NCBI GenBank assembly: GCA_947259295.1
Contig: CAMYMG010000058.1
Span: 124,001 to 188,000, forward strand
Length of the DNA stretch: 64,000 nucleotides
Direction: 5' to 3'
Source of the DNA: an uncultured Rhizobiaceae bacterium
GTDB lineage: Bacteria > Pseudomonadota > Alphaproteobacteria > Rhizobiales > Rhizobiaceae
The notes under the pieces are model-generated. The model was not told the origin of the DNA, made no database searches, and was given only the letters and a program-made list of their open reading frames with translations. Below are positions 1-11,246 of this stretch, in pieces. A program made the position numbers and the translations under genes. Position 1 is the first letter of the stretch; each line of letters begins with the position of its first letter.

Positions 1-377
1 CTGACAAAGACCAGCTCATCTGGCTATTCTTTCGATTTTCGGGCCGCGTCAGCCGCGCGGCCTTCTTTCTCGCAGGCCTGCTGCTGGCAATCGTCCAGGC
101 GTTCCTGCTGTATCGATTCACGCTGGTGCCGGAAGACAGCACGGCAGGACAGATGTGGGCGGTCTCCTTCTGGGTCGTGGTGCTCGTATCCATCTGGTCG
201 AGCGTCGCACTCGGCGTCAAACGCCTGCATGATATCGGCAGGCCGGGCATCCTGGCCGCAGCGCTCTTCGTGCCGCTGATTTCGATCCTGGCTTTCGTGG
301 CCCTCTGCCTCATGGCCGGCGAAGAAGGACCGAACCGCTACGGCGACCGGCCCAACAGCCCGGCAAGGACCAGTTGA
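1..377 (+). CDS. DUF805-family small membrane protein (5' truncated by window edge)
   Basis: Open frame reads in from the left edge (DKDQLIWLFFRFSGRVSRAAFFLAGLL...LGVKRLHDIGRPG...), multiple hydrophobic segments and a DUF805-like KRLHDIGRPG motif. Confidence 0.75.
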   Translation, partial: DKDQLIWLFFRFSGRVSRAAFFLAGLLLAIVQAFLLYRFTLVPEDSTAGQMWAVSFWVVVLVSIWSSVALGVKRLHDIGRPGILAAALFVPLISILAFVALCLMAGEEGPNRYGDRPNSPARTS

Positions 378-378
378 G

Positions 379-1128
379 GTGAACTCGGCCGAGTCCGGCA
401 GTGCGGCCATGCATTATCGCCGGCTCGACCCGCAACAGATCATCGGCACAGCGGCCAAGCTCGAGCAACGGGTAGCCGAAAGGTTTCCGGATGCCGGGCT
501 GCGCAACGTTGCGAAAGAACTGGTGTCGCTGGCCACCGACCTCGCGGCATCCGCACAGGCGTTGCAGGCGCCGATCTGGTGGGTGCGCATCCTGATCGGT
601 CTGGCGGTGGCGGTGGGTGCGGCGGTCTTCCTGTTCGTCGGCACGATCCTTTCATTCGACCGCATCTCGACCGGGGCCTTCGATTTCGTTCAGGGCATCG
701 AAGCCTCGCTCAACACGCTGCTGCTTGCCGGGCTGGGCTTCCTCGCGCTGGCGCGCAGCGAAGAACGCATCAAGCGCAAGCGCGTCTTCATCGAACTGCA
801 TGCGCTGCGGTCGCTGATCCATGTCGTGGACATGCACCAGCTGACCAAGGACCCAGCGGCCCTGTCGGGCGACTTCAAGCCGACCGCCAATTCGCCAATG
901 CGCATTACCAACAGCCAGGATCTCGCACGATATCTCGATTATTGCTCGGAGATGCTGTCGCTCACCGGCAAGCTCGCGGCTCTGTTTGCACAGTCGGTCA
1001 ACGACGAGGTGGTCATCGAGGCCGTCAACGACATCGAGACGCTCGGGTCGAACCTGTCGCGCAAGATCTGGCAGAAGATCACGATGATCGAGAATGCCGC
1101 CGATCGACGACCCGGTGCCCCCGCCTGA
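379..1128 (+). CDS. hypothetical membrane protein with two predicted TM segments
   Basis: 249-aa ORF, GTG start just after the previous stop; hydrophobic stretches IWWVRILIGLAVAVGAAVFLFVGTIL and SLNTLLLAGLGFLAL; no family recognised. Confidence 0.7.
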   Translation: MNSAESGSAAMHYRRLDPQQIIGTAAKLEQRVAERFPDAGLRNVAKELVSLATDLAASAQALQAPIWWVRILIGLAVAVGAAVFLFVGTILSFDRISTGAFDFVQGIEASLNTLLLAGLGFLALARSEERIKRKRVFIELHALRSLIHVVDMHQLTKDPAALSGDFKPTANSPMRITNSQDLARYLDYCSEMLSLTGKLAALFAQSVNDEVVIEAVNDIETLGSNLSRKIWQKITMIENAADRRPGAPA

Positions 1129-1182
1129 ACCGGCCCACGCGATGTCCGTGACATCGTCTGCGCTTTGGATTATCCCGGCGAC

Positions 1183-2370
1183 ATGAGCCTCGCAGTCGAT
1201 CCCGTCGCCAATCTCGCCACTCTCATCCGCTGCGCTTCTGTAACGCCGGAGGATGCCGGCGCGCTGGAGGCGCTGGGCGACATGCTTCGACCGCTCGGAT
1301 TTTCGGTCGAGCGGCCGGTATTTTCGGAGCCCGGCACGCCTGATATCGAAAACCTCTATGCACGGCGTTCGGGCAATGGGCCTCACCTGATGTTTGCCGG
1401 CCATACGGATGTCGTTCCTGTCGGAGACGAGGCGGCCTGGACGCACCCTCCCTTCGCCGCCGCCGTCAAGGACGGCGAGATGTACGGCCGCGGCGCGGTC
1501 GACATGAAGGGCGGCATCGCCTGCTTTGTGGCCGCGGTTGCCCGGCACGTAGCAAACAAGGGATCTATCCGCGGTTCGCTGTCCCTGCTGATCACCGGCG
1601 ACGAGGAAGGCCCGGCGATCAACGGCACGACCAAGTTGCTCGACTGGGCAGCGGCGAAAGGCGAATGCTGGGACGCGGCGATCGTGGGAGAACCGACCAA
1701 TCCCGACGTTCTGGGCGACATGATCAAGATCGGCAGGCGCGGCTCGCTTTCCGGCTCCGTGACGGTCCTCGGCCGGCAGGGACACGTTGCCTATCCGCAT
1801 CTTGCCGACAATCCGGTGCCTGGGCTGACGACAATCGTCGAGGCCCTGCTGCTGCCGACCTTCGACGACGGCACCGAGGATTTCCAGCCGACCAATCTCG
1901 AGATCACCTCGATCGATGTCGGCAACAGCGCGACCAATGTCATCGCGGCAAAGGCTACCGCGCTGTTCAACGTGCGCTTCAACGACCGATGGAGCGTTGA
2001 GTCGCTCAAGGCCGAGATCGGAGGGCGTGTCGCCAAGGCAAGCCGTTCGGGCAAATACCGCGACGCCAAGCGGGAGCCTGTTGTCTTCGACCTCGCCTGG
2101 CGCGATCGGCCGAGCGAGGTGTTCCTGACACGAAACGAAAAGCTGATCGAGACGCTTAGCGGTTCGATCGAAGCCGTGACCGGGCGCAGGCCCGCGCTTT
2201 CGACCTCGGGGGGCACTTCGGACGCCCGCTTCATCAAGGATTTCTGCCCGGTCATCGAGTTCGGTCTCGTCGGCAAGACGATGCACATGGTCGACGAGCG
2301 CGTGCCGATTGCCGAACTGGAGGCGCTGACGCAGATCTATGGACGCTTCCTCGAGGACTGGTTCGGGTAA
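1183..2370 (+). CDS. dapE: succinyl-diaminopimelate desuccinylase
   Basis: M20 peptidase motifs FAGHTDVVPVGDEAAWTHPPF, GRGAVDMKGG, SGGTSDARFI; ATG at 1183 preferred over TTG at 1165. Confidence 0.92.
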   Translation: MSLAVDPVANLATLIRCASVTPEDAGALEALGDMLRPLGFSVERPVFSEPGTPDIENLYARRSGNGPHLMFAGHTDVVPVGDEAAWTHPPFAAAVKDGEMYGRGAVDMKGGIACFVAAVARHVANKGSIRGSLSLLITGDEEGPAINGTTKLLDWAAAKGECWDAAIVGEPTNPDVLGDMIKIGRRGSLSGSVTVLGRQGHVAYPHLADNPVPGLTTIVEALLLPTFDDGTEDFQPTNLEITSIDVGNSATNVIAAKATALFNVRFNDRWSVESLKAEIGGRVAKASRSGKYRDAKREPVVFDLAWRDRPSEVFLTRNEKLIETLSGSIEAVTGRRPALSTSGGTSDARFIKDFCPVIEFGLVGKTMHMVDERVPIAELEALTQIYGRFLEDWFG

Positions 2371-2376
2371 CGCATC

Positions 2377-2988
2377 ATGCCTTCATTCGAGGAGGTCCAG
2401 CAGTATCTGACGGGCGCCGTTCGCATGATGTTCGGCAAGAGCGACGGCATGCGCATGCTCGACTTCTCGGCGGACGGCTTCTGGAACTCGTTCTTTGCCA
2501 TGGCGGTGGCGCTGCCGGCGCTGATGATCGGTTGGGTAGGCCTTGCCAACGAACTCGAGCAGGCGTCCGGAGCGATCGGCAGCCGGTTCTCTATCCTGAT
2601 CCGCGTCGCAATCATCGACTTTGCCGCCTGGGTCGCGCCACTCCTGGTGCTGGCCGCGGTAATCGCCCGGACGCGCATTGCGGACCGCTTCGTTCCGATC
2701 GTCGTGTCGGGCAACTGGGCCTCGGCAGTCATTGTCTGGTTCATGCTGCCCGCGCCGCTGCTGCGGCTTGTCGCGCCGCAGGCTGTCGAAGCCGCGTCGC
2801 TGCTGTCGGTGCTTCTGTTTGCGCTTTCCATGCTGATGACATGGCGCGTCACCAATGTTGCGGTAGGCAGAGGACCGGCGGTCGCAACGGTGGTTTTTGC
2901 CGGCATGTTGTTGTCGTCGATGGCGACGCTGTTCTTCCTGCAGGGCGCGCTGGGCCTCAGCGGTATCGATCAACTGTCCGGCGAATAA
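2377..2988 (+). CDS. hypothetical integral membrane protein
   Basis: 203-aa ORF with several hydrophobic segments; follows dapE closely and overlaps truA tail-to-tail. Confidence 0.7.
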   Translation: MPSFEEVQQYLTGAVRMMFGKSDGMRMLDFSADGFWNSFFAMAVALPALMIGWVGLANELEQASGAIGSRFSILIRVAIIDFAAWVAPLLVLAAVIARTRIADRFVPIVVSGNWASAVIVWFMLPAPLLRLVAPQAVEAASLLSVLLFALSMLMTWRVTNVAVGRGPAVATVVFAGMLLSSMATLFFLQGALGLSGIDQLSGE

Positions 2989-3725
2989 TCGACGCTCATC
3001 AGGTATAGCCCGTCTGGGGGTGCCACCGCTCCGCAGGCCGATCGATCCCTGGCTTCCAGCGCTGCCCTGACATCACCTGCCGTCCAGGCTCCCTCGCCGA
3101 CCCGCTTCAGCGTGCCGACCATGGATCGCACCTGATTATGCAGGAACGACCTGGCCGACGCCCTGATCTCGATGATGTCGCCGGTTTGGGTGACATCGAG
3201 CAGATCGAGCGTCCGCACGGGGCTCTTCGCCTGACAATGGACGGAACGGAAGGTCGTGAAGTCGTGCCTTCCGACCAACGCCTGCGCAGCTTGGTGCATG
3301 GCTTCGGCCGATAGTTTCCTGGCAACCCACCAGACGCGATTCTTCTCCAGGGCCGGGGACGCGCGGCGGTTGAGGATGCGGTAGAGATAGTGCCGGGCGG
3401 TGGCCGAGAAGCGGGCGTCGAACTCTTCGGAGACCAGCGACACGGAGACCACCGACACCGTTTCCCGCGCCATCCTGAGGTGGGCGTTGAGCGCATCGCG
3501 CACAGTGTCGGTCGGCCAATCCCTGGTCAGGTCGAGGTGAGCGACCTGACCGGCGGCATGGACGCCGGCATCGGTCCTGCCGGCCCCGCGCAGCGACACT
3601 TCCTCGGCGCTGAACCTGTAGACTGCCTGCTCGATCGCCTGCTGGACCGAGGGATGGCCGGCCTGGCGCTGCCATCCGGCATAGGGCGTGCCATCATACT
3701 CGATGTCGAGGCGGTAGCGCGGCAT
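2970..3725 (-). CDS. truA: tRNA pseudouridine(38-40) synthase TruA
   Basis: [21 protein letters not shown] and [18 protein letters not shown] motifs typical of TruA. Confidence 0.95.
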   Translation of the reverse strand: MPRYRLDIEYDGTPYAGWQRQAGHPSVQQAIEQAVYRFSAEEVSLRGAGRTDAGVHAAGQVAHLDLTRDWPTDTVRDALNAHLRMARETVSVVSVSLVSEEFDARFSATARHYLYRILNRRASPALEKNRVWWVARKLSAEAMHQAAQALVGRHDFTTFRSVHCQAKSPVRTLDLLDVTQTGDIIEIRASARSFLHNQVRSMVGTLKRVGEGAWTAGDVRAALEARDRSACGAVAPPDGLYLMSVDYSPDS

Positions 3726-3733
3726 CCAGCCCC

Positions 3734-4243
3734 TTAGGCCGCCAGTTCGGTGCGGAAAGCCGTGGCGTACACGAGCTTGCCGACCTCCGGCGCGTCACCC
3801 CAGGCCAGCGCCTGGAGCGCATCGCACTGGTAGTCGCTCTCGAAGCCGGCTGCCCGCTCGTGCGTGTAGCCGAAGCGGCCGTAATAGGCGGGCTCGCCGA
3901 GAACGATGGCCAGGGTTTCACCTGCCTGCTTGAGCCGAAGATGCGCTTCGCGAACCAGGGCGCCGCCGATGCCGGAGCCGTGCATGGAAGGCTCGACCGC
4001 CAGGGGCGCCAGCGCCACTGCGGCAAAGTCATGCCCGCCGTTGCTGACATAGAGGCGGGAAAACAGGATGTGGCCAACGACCTGGCCCTCCTCAACCGCT
4101 ACCAGTTCGATCACCGCGTCGCCTTCGGCGACCAGTGCGTCGACCAGGCCTGCCTCGGCCTGCTGGCCGAAGGCATGTTCTTCAACGAGCCGGATCGCCT
4201 CGCGATCCGCTGGCATAGCTGCCCTTATCGACATCATGCTCAT
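3734..4243 (-). CDS. GNAT-family N-acetyltransferase
   Basis: [20 protein letters not shown] acetyl-CoA-binding motif and [11 protein letters not shown]. Confidence 0.85.
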   Translation of the reverse strand: MSMMSIRAAMPADREAIRLVEEHAFGQQAEAGLVDALVAEGDAVIELVAVEEGQVVGHILFSRLYVSNGGHDFAAVALAPLAVEPSMHGSGIGGALVREAHLRLKQAGETLAIVLGEPAYYGRFGYTHERAAGFESDYQCDALQALAWGDAPEVGKLVYATAFRTELAA

Positions 4244-5175
4244 GGCAATATCGTTCCTTGCTCAATCCTGGTCCCATGGAGAAACTCACCAGCCTTAACC
4301 GGTTTTCCGCCGGCGCGCTGGATTTCGACGAGACGTACGGCACCTTCTCCACAGGCGACGGTCATCCGGTCATCAAGTATTTCACCGGCCGCTCCGCTAC
4401 CCTTTGCGAGTGCGCTCCGCAATATCTTCACCCTCTCAAGCCGGCCGGCGATCTCGATCTCGCACCAGGCGCCGGGGAAGGGTGCCAGGCCGCGGACGCG
4501 GTTATGAATTTCGGTCGCGGGCAGTTTCCAGTCAATCCGCGTCTCGGTCTTGGCGATCTTGCCGGCATAGGTGGCGCCATCGGCAGCTTGTGGTTCCAGC
4601 GCCAGCTTACCCGCCTCGAGCTTGGCGAGTGCCTCTACCATCAACCGGCCACCGACATGCATCAATCTATCGTGCAGTTCGCCTGCCGTCTCGTCGGCGC
4701 CGATCTCGACGCGGTCGACAAGCCCGACCGGACCGGTGTCGAGCCCCTCCTCCATCTTCATGATCATCATGCCGGTCTCGGTGTCGCCGGCCATGATTGC
4801 CCGCTGGATCGGCGCCGCGCCACGCCAGCGCGGCAGGAGCGAAGCGTGCCCGTTATAGGCGCCGAGGCGCGTGGCGGCGAGGATCGCCGGCGGGAGCAGC
4901 AGGCCGTAGGCGACAACCACGGCAACATCTGCGTCCAGCGCCGCGAATGCGGCCTGTTCGGCGGCATCCCGCAGCGTTACAGGCGACCGGACTTCAAGGC
5001 CCAGCCGTTCGGCGGCCTGCTGCACCGGCGACGCTGTCAGGTCGAGCCCACGCCGCCCCGCCGGCCTAGGCGGCTGGGTATAGACTGCAACAATCTGATG
5101 ACCGGCCTCGACCAGCGCTTCAAGCGTCGGCACCGAGAAGTGCGGCGTGCCCATGAAGATGATGCGCAGCGGCAT
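4240..5175 (-). CDS. fmt: methionyl-tRNA formyltransferase
   Basis: [41 protein letters not shown]; adjacent to def. Confidence 0.95.
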   Translation of the reverse strand: MPLRIIFMGTPHFSVPTLEALVEAGHQIVAVYTQPPRPAGRRGLDLTASPVQQAAERLGLEVRSPVTLRDAAEQAAFAALDADVAVVVAYGLLLPPAILAATRLGAYNGHASLLPRWRGAAPIQRAIMAGDTETGMMIMKMEEGLDTGPVGLVDRVEIGADETAGELHDRLMHVGGRLMVEALAKLEAGKLALEPQAADGATYAGKIAKTETRIDWKLPATEIHNRVRGLAPFPGAWCEIEIAGRLERVKILRSALAKGSGAAGEILDDRMTVACGEGAVRLVEIQRAGGKPVKAGEFLHGTRIEQGTILP

Positions 5176-5204
5176 GACGGGCTTCCAGGATAGGGCGGAA
5201 CGCC

Positions 5205-5735
5205 CTACCCGACCATCCGGGCCGGCTGGCGATCCTTCGCCAGCTTCTTGAACTTCTTGACCACCATGTCGCGCTTCAGCTTCGAGATGTGGTCGATGAA
5301 CAGCACGCCGTCGAGATGATCGATCTCGTGCTGCAGGCAGGTAGCCAGAAGGCCGTCGGCCTCCATTTCCATGACCTTGCCGTCGCGGTCGACATATTTG
5401 ACCCGCACCGTGGCCGGGCGTTCGACCTCGGCATAGTAGTCGGGGATCGACAGGCAGCCTTCCTCATAGACGGAGCGCTCGTCGCTGGTGGCGAGAATCT
5501 CGGGATTGACGAAGAGTTGCGGCGCCGGCGTCTCGTCTTCCTTGGCGAGATCGATGACCAGCATCCGGAGCGGCTCGCCGACCTGGATGGCGGCAAGACC
5601 GATGCCGGGTGCATCGTACATAGTCTCGAGCATATCGTCGGCGAGCTTCAGCAGCGGTGCATCGACGCGCTCGACCGGCTTGGAGCCTAGGCGCAGTATG
5701 GGATCCGGGAGGATTATGAGAGGCTTGATCGACAT
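5205..5735 (-). CDS. def: peptide deformylase
   Basis: [27 protein letters not shown] motifs; internal Met at 5735 ([12 protein letters not shown]) is the likely start. Confidence 0.95.
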   Translation of the reverse strand: MSIKPLIILPDPILRLGSKPVERVDAPLLKLADDMLETMYDAPGIGLAAIQVGEPLRMLVIDLAKEDETPAPQLFVNPEILATSDERSVYEEGCLSIPDYYAEVERPATVRVKYVDRDGKVMEMEADGLLATCLQHEIDHLDGVLFIDHISKLKRDMVVKKFKKLAKDRQPARMVG

Positions 5736-5837
5736 CGCCCCCAAGTAGGATGTCCAGTGAAACGCGTCAACCGGGCAGAACATGGCGTGTTCCTGTTTTG
5801 ATCTGTCCGGCATGGGCGAATCGGCTATGCTGTCGAG

Positions 5838-7112
5838 ATGAATGACCTCGCAGCACTATTCGCCACCCCGATCCTCCGCCTCGGCGCGACCACAGTGACG
5901 CTTGGGCAGACACTGGGCCTGGCCGGTCTTGTGGTGATTGGTCTCCTGGCACTCCTGGTCGTCGCGCTCTGGCGTTCTGCCAAGCAGCGCTCGGCCGCCG
6001 CGGCGGAAGCAGCGGAACTGGCCCGCGATGCACAGTCACGGATGGCAGGGATTCTGCAGGCGCAGTCCGAAATGCAGGGGAGGCTGGGAGCGGTCGCCGA
6101 GGTGTTCGGCGCCAGGCAGGCGGAACTCACCCAATCGATCGGCCAGCGCCTCGATGCCATGACCGGCCGCCTCGGCCAGACCATGACCGAACAGACAAAA
6201 TCGACCCATGAAAGCCTTGCCAAGCTCCAGGAAAGGCTCGCGGTCATCGACACGGCGCAGAACAACATCCAGTCGCTCGCCGGGCAGGTCGTGCAGCTTC
6301 AGGCGATCCTGTCCAACAAGCAGACTCGCGGTGCCTTCGGCCAGTCCCGCATGGAGGCAATCATCGCCGACGGCCTGCCGATGGGCGCCTATGAATTCCA
6401 GGCGACTTTGTCCAACGGCAATCGTCCTGATTGCCTGATCAAGATGCCGAACGAGTCTCCGTCGCTGGTCATCGACGCCAAGTTTCCGCTGGAGGCGTGG
6501 AACGCCATTCGTGCGGCATCCGAACTCGACAATCCCGGCGAGCAGCCGAAATTTGCTGCACAGGCCTTTCGCCGCGATATCGAAATCCACCTGAAGGCGA
6601 TCTCGGAGAAATACCTGATCCAGGGAGAAACGCAGGATACCGCGTTCATGTTCGTGCCATCCGAGTCGATTTTCGCCGAGATCCACGAAAATTTCGAGGC
6701 AATCGTCCACAAGGCGCACCGTGCCCGCGTCGTCATCGTGTCGCCGTCGCTGCTGATGCTGTCGATCCAGGTAATCCAGGCGATCCTCAAGGATGCACGC
6801 ATGCGCGAGCAGGCGCATCTCATCCAGGGCGAGGTGGTACGGCTGATGGAGGATGTCGGCCGGCTCGACGAGCGGGTGCGCAAACTGCAGACGCATTTCG
6901 GCCAGGCGTCCAAGGACATCGACGACATCCTCGTCTCGTCGAGCAAGGTCACCAAGCGCAGCCAGAAGATCGAAGCACTGGAATTCGGCGCACAGGGGAC
7001 CGAAATCGACGATGTGAAGGCGCCTTCGCCCCGAGGCATCGCTGGTACCGGCGACAAGTCAGTCTCGAGCAGCGGCCAGCTGAAGCTTCGGGTTGTCGAC
7101 GAAGGCGACTGA
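5838..7112 (+). CDS. rmuC: DNA recombination protein RmuC
   Basis: N-terminal TM then coiled coil; [25 protein letters not shown] and [11 protein letters not shown] typical of RmuC. Confidence 0.9.
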   Translation: MNDLAALFATPILRLGATTVTLGQTLGLAGLVVIGLLALLVVALWRSAKQRSAAAAEAAELARDAQSRMAGILQAQSEMQGRLGAVAEVFGARQAELTQSIGQRLDAMTGRLGQTMTEQTKSTHESLAKLQERLAVIDTAQNNIQSLAGQVVQLQAILSNKQTRGAFGQSRMEAIIADGLPMGAYEFQATLSNGNRPDCLIKMPNESPSLVIDAKFPLEAWNAIRAASELDNPGEQPKFAAQAFRRDIEIHLKAISEKYLIQGETQDTAFMFVPSESIFAEIHENFEAIVHKAHRARVVIVSPSLLMLSIQVIQAILKDARMREQAHLIQGEVVRLMEDVGRLDERVRKLQTHFGQASKDIDDILVSSSKVTKRSQKIEALEFGAQGTEIDDVKAPSPRGIAGTGDKSVSSSGQLKLRVVDEGD

Positions 7113-7120
7113 CGAGCGAT

Positions 7121-8083
7121 CTACGCGCCGGCCTTGGCCACTGCCTCAAGGTCCTTGCGACGACGTTCCCACCCGCCGGTGGTTTGGGGCTTGACGAAAA
7201 GCGATGTGATTTCAGGCAGTTCTTCCTGGAGACGCGCTTCCAGGCGTACGACGCATGCCTCAATTTCCGGTGCTGTCGTGTGATCCTCGAACTCGATGCT
7301 CAGTCCCGCGACGATGGAAACAGGCCCCAGATGCACGGTGAGGGCTCCGTTTGCCTTCTGGATCGATGGGTCTTCCTGCGCGATGGCAAGCAGCCTGCGC
7401 TGCACGTCCGGCATGGCCGGTTCGCCGATCAGAAGGCCCTTGCTTTCACGCGCCAGGAAGATCGCAGTTGCGCCGAGGATCAGGCTGATGCCGATCGAGG
7501 CGACACCGTCGAGTTCCGGAATGTCGAGGAGTTGGGCAGCCAGAATGCCGAAGAACGCGACGGCAAGGCCGAGCAGCGCGGCACTGTCCTCGAACAGCAC
7601 CGTATAGACGCTCGGGTCCTTGCTGACCCGAACGGCCTCGAACCAGCCGAGGCGACCCTTGTGGCGGCGGAATTCCCTGAATGCGACCCACCAGGTCACA
7701 CCCTCGAAAACGAAGGATGCTCCGAGTACGACATAGTTCCAGAACGGATTTCTGATCGGCTCCGGATGGAGGATGTGGGTGATGCCCTCATAGAAGGAAA
7801 TACCCGCGCCCAGCGCAAAGACCAGCAGTGCGACGATGAAGCTCCAGAAATAGAGTTCACGGCCATGGCCAAGCGGATGGCTGGCATCGGCCGGCTTGGC
7901 GGCCCGCTTCAGGCCATAGAGCAGCAGCAACCCATTGCCGGTGTCCACCAGCGAATGGACGCCTTCCGAAAGCATAGCGGAACTGCCGGTGATCAGCGCG
8001 GCGCCGAACTTCGTCACCGCAATCAGCAGATTGCCGGCTATTGCGGCGTAGATCACGACTTTCGAACCGGAATGCCCCGCCAT
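7121..8083 (-). CDS. cation diffusion facilitator family transporter
   Basis: LSEGVHSLVDTGNGLLLLYGL, HPLGHGRELYFWSF; CDF-type TM pattern. Confidence 0.88.
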   Translation of the reverse strand: MAGHSGSKVVIYAAIAGNLLIAVTKFGAALITGSSAMLSEGVHSLVDTGNGLLLLYGLKRAAKPADASHPLGHGRELYFWSFIVALLVFALGAGISFYEGITHILHPEPIRNPFWNYVVLGASFVFEGVTWWVAFREFRRHKGRLGWFEAVRVSKDPSVYTVLFEDSAALLGLAVAFFGILAAQLLDIPELDGVASIGISLILGATAIFLARESKGLLIGEPAMPDVQRRLLAIAQEDPSIQKANGALTVHLGPVSIVAGLSIEFEDHTTAPEIEACVVRLEARLQEELPEITSLFVKPQTTGGWERRRKDLEAVAKAGA

Positions 8084-8165
8084 CTGGTCGCGTCCCTCGT
8101 CTGTCGCGCCGGATTAGCCCGGCACCTTCTTGCGTCGACAAGACGTCAGCGCAGAAAAGGTTGCC

Positions 8166-8975
8166 TCAGCCGGTCAGTTCAGCCGTCCAGACCTTGAATC
8201 CCGACAGGAATCCCGGCCCGAAGATGTGGGTCAGCGGAACGTCCGCCGCATCGCGCCCATAGGCGATCAGCGTGCGGCCGATGCGGGGCGCATTGTTGCG
8301 CGGGTCGAAGACATGCCAGCGACCGCCGAGATAGACTTCCATCCACGCCGCAAAGTCCATGTCTGCCCAAGGCTTTGGCAGGCCGATATCGCCGATATAG
8401 CCGGTGCAGTAGCGTGTCGGGATGTTGAGTGCCCGGCAGAAGGCAACCGCGAGGTGCGCGAAGTCGCGGCATACGCCGCTCTGTTCGCGATAAGCCTCGG
8501 CGGCCGTGCGGGTGGGTCGCGCCAGCCCGTAGTTGAAGATGATGTGGTTGTGGACGAAATCGCAGACCGCCTGGACGCGCGGCATGCCGAGCGGCGTATG
8601 GCCGAAAAGGCGCCAGGCCTCGCTCGACAGGACATCGCTCTCGCAGTAGCGGCTAGGCAGGAGAAAGAGCAGGGTATCGGGTGGCAGATCCTGAACCTCG
8701 TGCTGGAAAGCCTGCGGGTCTGCCACTTCAAACTCGCCCGAGGCGCGGATCACCGAGTCGGTGCCGAAGGTGAAGCGACCAGGCGTCGCGACAAAGCGAT
8801 TGCACCAGTTGCCGAAGCTGTCGCGGTAGCTTTCGATCGGAACCGGAGGATCGGATACGAGGAAATCGGGCCGCTCGAGATCCGATGCGCGCGAGTAGTG
8901 CACGTTGAGCATGGCAATCATCGGCGTTGCCTGCGGGAAGTCGAACGTCATCTCGCAGCCAATGTGAATACGCAT
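8166..8975 (-). CDS. transglutaminase-like domain protein
   Basis: SGVCRDFAHLAVAFCRALNIPTRYCTGY and AWMEVYLGGRWHVFDPRNN give the Cys/His/Asp triad; start Met at 8975 (MRIHIGCEMTFDFPQATPM). Confidence 0.88.
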   Translation of the reverse strand: MRIHIGCEMTFDFPQATPMIAMLNVHYSRASDLERPDFLVSDPPVPIESYRDSFGNWCNRFVATPGRFTFGTDSVIRASGEFEVADPQAFQHEVQDLPPDTLLFLLPSRYCESDVLSSEAWRLFGHTPLGMPRVQAVCDFVHNHIIFNYGLARPTRTAAEAYREQSGVCRDFAHLAVAFCRALNIPTRYCTGYIGDIGLPKPWADMDFAAWMEVYLGGRWHVFDPRNNAPRIGRTLIAYGRDAADVPLTHIFGPGFLSGFKVWTAELTG

Positions 8976-9190
8976 TTTGCTCCTTGCCTCCCAGGCTCTT
9001 CGATCCGGCGGATTTGCCGTTGGAGGGGCAGGCAAATGAGCATTGCACGGGGGCAGCAGGATGACGAGGGCAGCGGCCAACAAAAGCCGGGCCATGCGGG
9101 GGTCGCAATGCCGCAACAGCCTCAGCAATCCCTTGCTCTCGCTGCAGAGAGTTGGTTCACTCCGCTTCCCACAACCAAAGGGGACGAATC

Positions 9191-9319
9191 ATGGCCAAGG
9201 GTCAGATGAAGAGCAACAAGGAAGCGCGCAAACCCAAGAAGGATGCCAAGAAGACGGCTCCCGCACCGGCACTGAAAGCAGCGCCCGTCGCAGCGACCCG
9301 GTTGAAAGACAAGAAATAG
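9191..9319 (+). CDS. 42-aa lysine/alanine-rich basic small protein
   Basis: ATG-TAG frame MAKGQMKSNKEARKPKKDAKKTAPAPALKAAPVAATRLKDKK; too short for the supplied ORF track. Confidence 0.6.
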   Translation: MAKGQMKSNKEARKPKKDAKKTAPAPALKAAPVAATRLKDKK

Positions 9320-9472
9320 CTGGCTGTAAAGCCGGGGCGCGCAGCGGACGGCGTCCGAATGTATGCGCGAACGCTCATGCCGTCGGGGCTCAAGGAGCCC
9401 GGCGGCATTGTTCCGGCGTCCACCGCAGACAGGCGTTCAGGACAGAGTGTCCCGGTTGTCAGACCGATACGA

Positions 9473-9874
9473 TCAGCGCTTCTTTGACTTGCGGGCGGCG
9501 TAGCGCGCGTCGCGCTTGGCCTTGCGTTCGGCCTCGTCGCCGAGCAGCCGTGCGATACGCTCGTTCTCTTCGGCTTCGCGGGCCTTGGCCTCGGCCTGGG
9601 CAGCTTCTTCGGCTGCCAGCCGTGCGGCTTCCTCGGCTGCTTCGCGCGCGGCGCGCTCGGCCGCTTCACGGGCCAGCTTCTCCTGCCGCTGCTTTTCCTT
9701 CTCGATTGCACGCTTTTCGCGCGCCTCGATGATTGCCTGGCGTTCGGCCTTCCTGGCCAGAACCGCGGGGTCATCGTCGGCCGGTCTGGCCTTGAAGCGT
9801 TCCAGAAGTGCCTTCTTCGCGTCGTTCGCCGCGTTGCGGCGCTCAAAAATGTCTTTTTCCCGGTAGATTGCCAA
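9473..9874 (-). CDS. DUF6481-like Ala/Glu/Arg-rich coiled-coil protein
   Basis: MAIYREKDIFERRNAANDAKKALLERFKARPADDDPAVLARKAERQAI, then a highly charged helical tail. Confidence 0.72.
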   Translation of the reverse strand: MAIYREKDIFERRNAANDAKKALLERFKARPADDDPAVLARKAERQAIIEAREKRAIEKEKQRQEKLAREAAERAAREAAEEAARLAAEEAAQAEAKAREAEENERIARLLGDEAERKAKRDARYAARKSKKR

Positions 9875-10105
9875 TTTTAGATCCCTAGAGTCATCTTGCG
9901 TCGCTTACATACGCGCGATAGGCGATAGTTCAAGCGCCAAACCGCGCGTTTCCACGAATTTGGGGGCTTGCAGCACCCATTTGCGCTCCATATCGGCAGT
10001 TTGTGGCGCGTTTCGGGATATGCACTGTTCACCGCCGCGCCTCTAGCGACCGGCGGCGCCACACGTTACGTCCCAGGTCTTTGGCAACAATGCTGCGGGT
10101 GCATC

Positions 10106-11161
10106 ATGGAACTTGGACTTTACACATTTGCCGATGTCAGTCCCGAACCCGGCCCCGATGCCATCGGCCCTCATCAGCGGCTCCGCAACCTGATCGAGGA
10201 GATAACGCTCGCCGACCAGGTCGGCCTCGACGTGTTCGGGCTGGGCGAACACCACCGGCCCGATTACGCTGTTTCCGCCCCTGTCGTCGCGCTGGCCGCA
10301 GCCGCCGAGCATACCAAGCGGATCAGGCTGACCAGCGCCGTTACCGTTTTGTCGTCCGATGACCCGGTGCGCGTCTTCCAGCAGTTCGCAACCCTCGATC
10401 AGTTGTCCTCCGGCCGCGCCGAGATCATGGCCGGCCGTGGTTCCTTCATCGAGTCGTTTCCGCTCTTCGGCTACAATCTCGAGGATTACGACGAACTGTT
10501 CACGGAGAAGCTCGATCTGCTGCTGAAGCTGCGCGACAGCGTGAAAGTCACATGGTCTGGCAGGCTGCGCGCGCCGATCAACGATCGCGGCATCTATCCT
10601 CGCCCCTACCAGAATCCGCTGCCGATCTGGATTGCGGTGGGCGGCACGCCCCAGTCGGTCGCGCGCGCCGCGACGCTCGGGCTGCCGCTGGCCCTTGCCA
10701 TCATCGGCGGCGAACCGCATCGCTTCGCGCCGCTGTTTCAGCTCTACCGCGAAACGGCGCGGCGTGCCGGACACGATCCGCAGAGCCTGGCAACCAGTCT
10801 GAACGTGCACGGTTTCGTCGGAGAAACGACGGAACAGGCGGCCGACGATTTCTACGGCCCGCAAGCGGAAGTGATGAACCGGATAGGGCGCGAACGCGGC
10901 TGGGGTCCGACCAACCGCGCCCATTTCGACCAGTCACGTTCGCCGACCGGCGCGCTGTTCGTCGGCAATCCGGAACAGGTTGCCGAGAAGATCGTGGCGC
11001 AGCACCGGATATTCGGCAATGACCGGTTCCTTCTCCAGATGGCGATCGGCATCATGCCGCATGCCAAGATCATGAAGGCGATCGAACTCTACGGCACCAA
11101 GGTTGCCCCCCTGGTGCGCAAGGAAACGGCGAAGGCGCCGGCCCCTTCGCCGACTGCCTGA
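10106..11161 (+). CDS. LLM-class flavin-dependent oxidoreductase
   Basis: [16 protein letters not shown]..., [17 protein letters not shown], luciferase-like monooxygenase pattern; start Met at 10106. Confidence 0.88.
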   Translation: MELGLYTFADVSPEPGPDAIGPHQRLRNLIEEITLADQVGLDVFGLGEHHRPDYAVSAPVVALAAAAEHTKRIRLTSAVTVLSSDDPVRVFQQFATLDQLSSGRAEIMAGRGSFIESFPLFGYNLEDYDELFTEKLDLLLKLRDSVKVTWSGRLRAPINDRGIYPRPYQNPLPIWIAVGGTPQSVARAATLGLPLALAIIGGEPHRFAPLFQLYRETARRAGHDPQSLATSLNVHGFVGETTEQAADDFYGPQAEVMNRIGRERGWGPTNRAHFDQSRSPTGALFVGNPEQVAEKIVAQHRIFGNDRFLLQMAIGIMPHAKIMKAIELYGTKVAPLVRKETAKAPAPSPTA

Positions 11162-11246
11162 ACTCCCCACCGGAACCAACCGCGCCGAAACACGTTCTGC
11201 GTGATGGCCGAGAGCAGCCAGGCCGCTTGGCGTTTGGGGGGAAGTC

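Noticed and set aside
652-2286. 544-aa minus-strand ORF antisense to dapE
   Set aside because: High-GC shadow ORF opposite a clear dapE; low-complexity, Arg/Asp/His-rich translation without domain motifs.
6431-8197. 588-aa plus-strand ORF across rmuC and the CDF transporter
   Set aside because: Out-of-frame with rmuC and antisense to the CDF gene; both of those show conserved motifs, this does not.
9473-9874. Repetitive Ala/Glu/Arg stretch as a possible novel repeat element
   Set aside because: It is the charged coiled-coil tail of a DUF6481-like protein, with ordinary codon-level low complexity.
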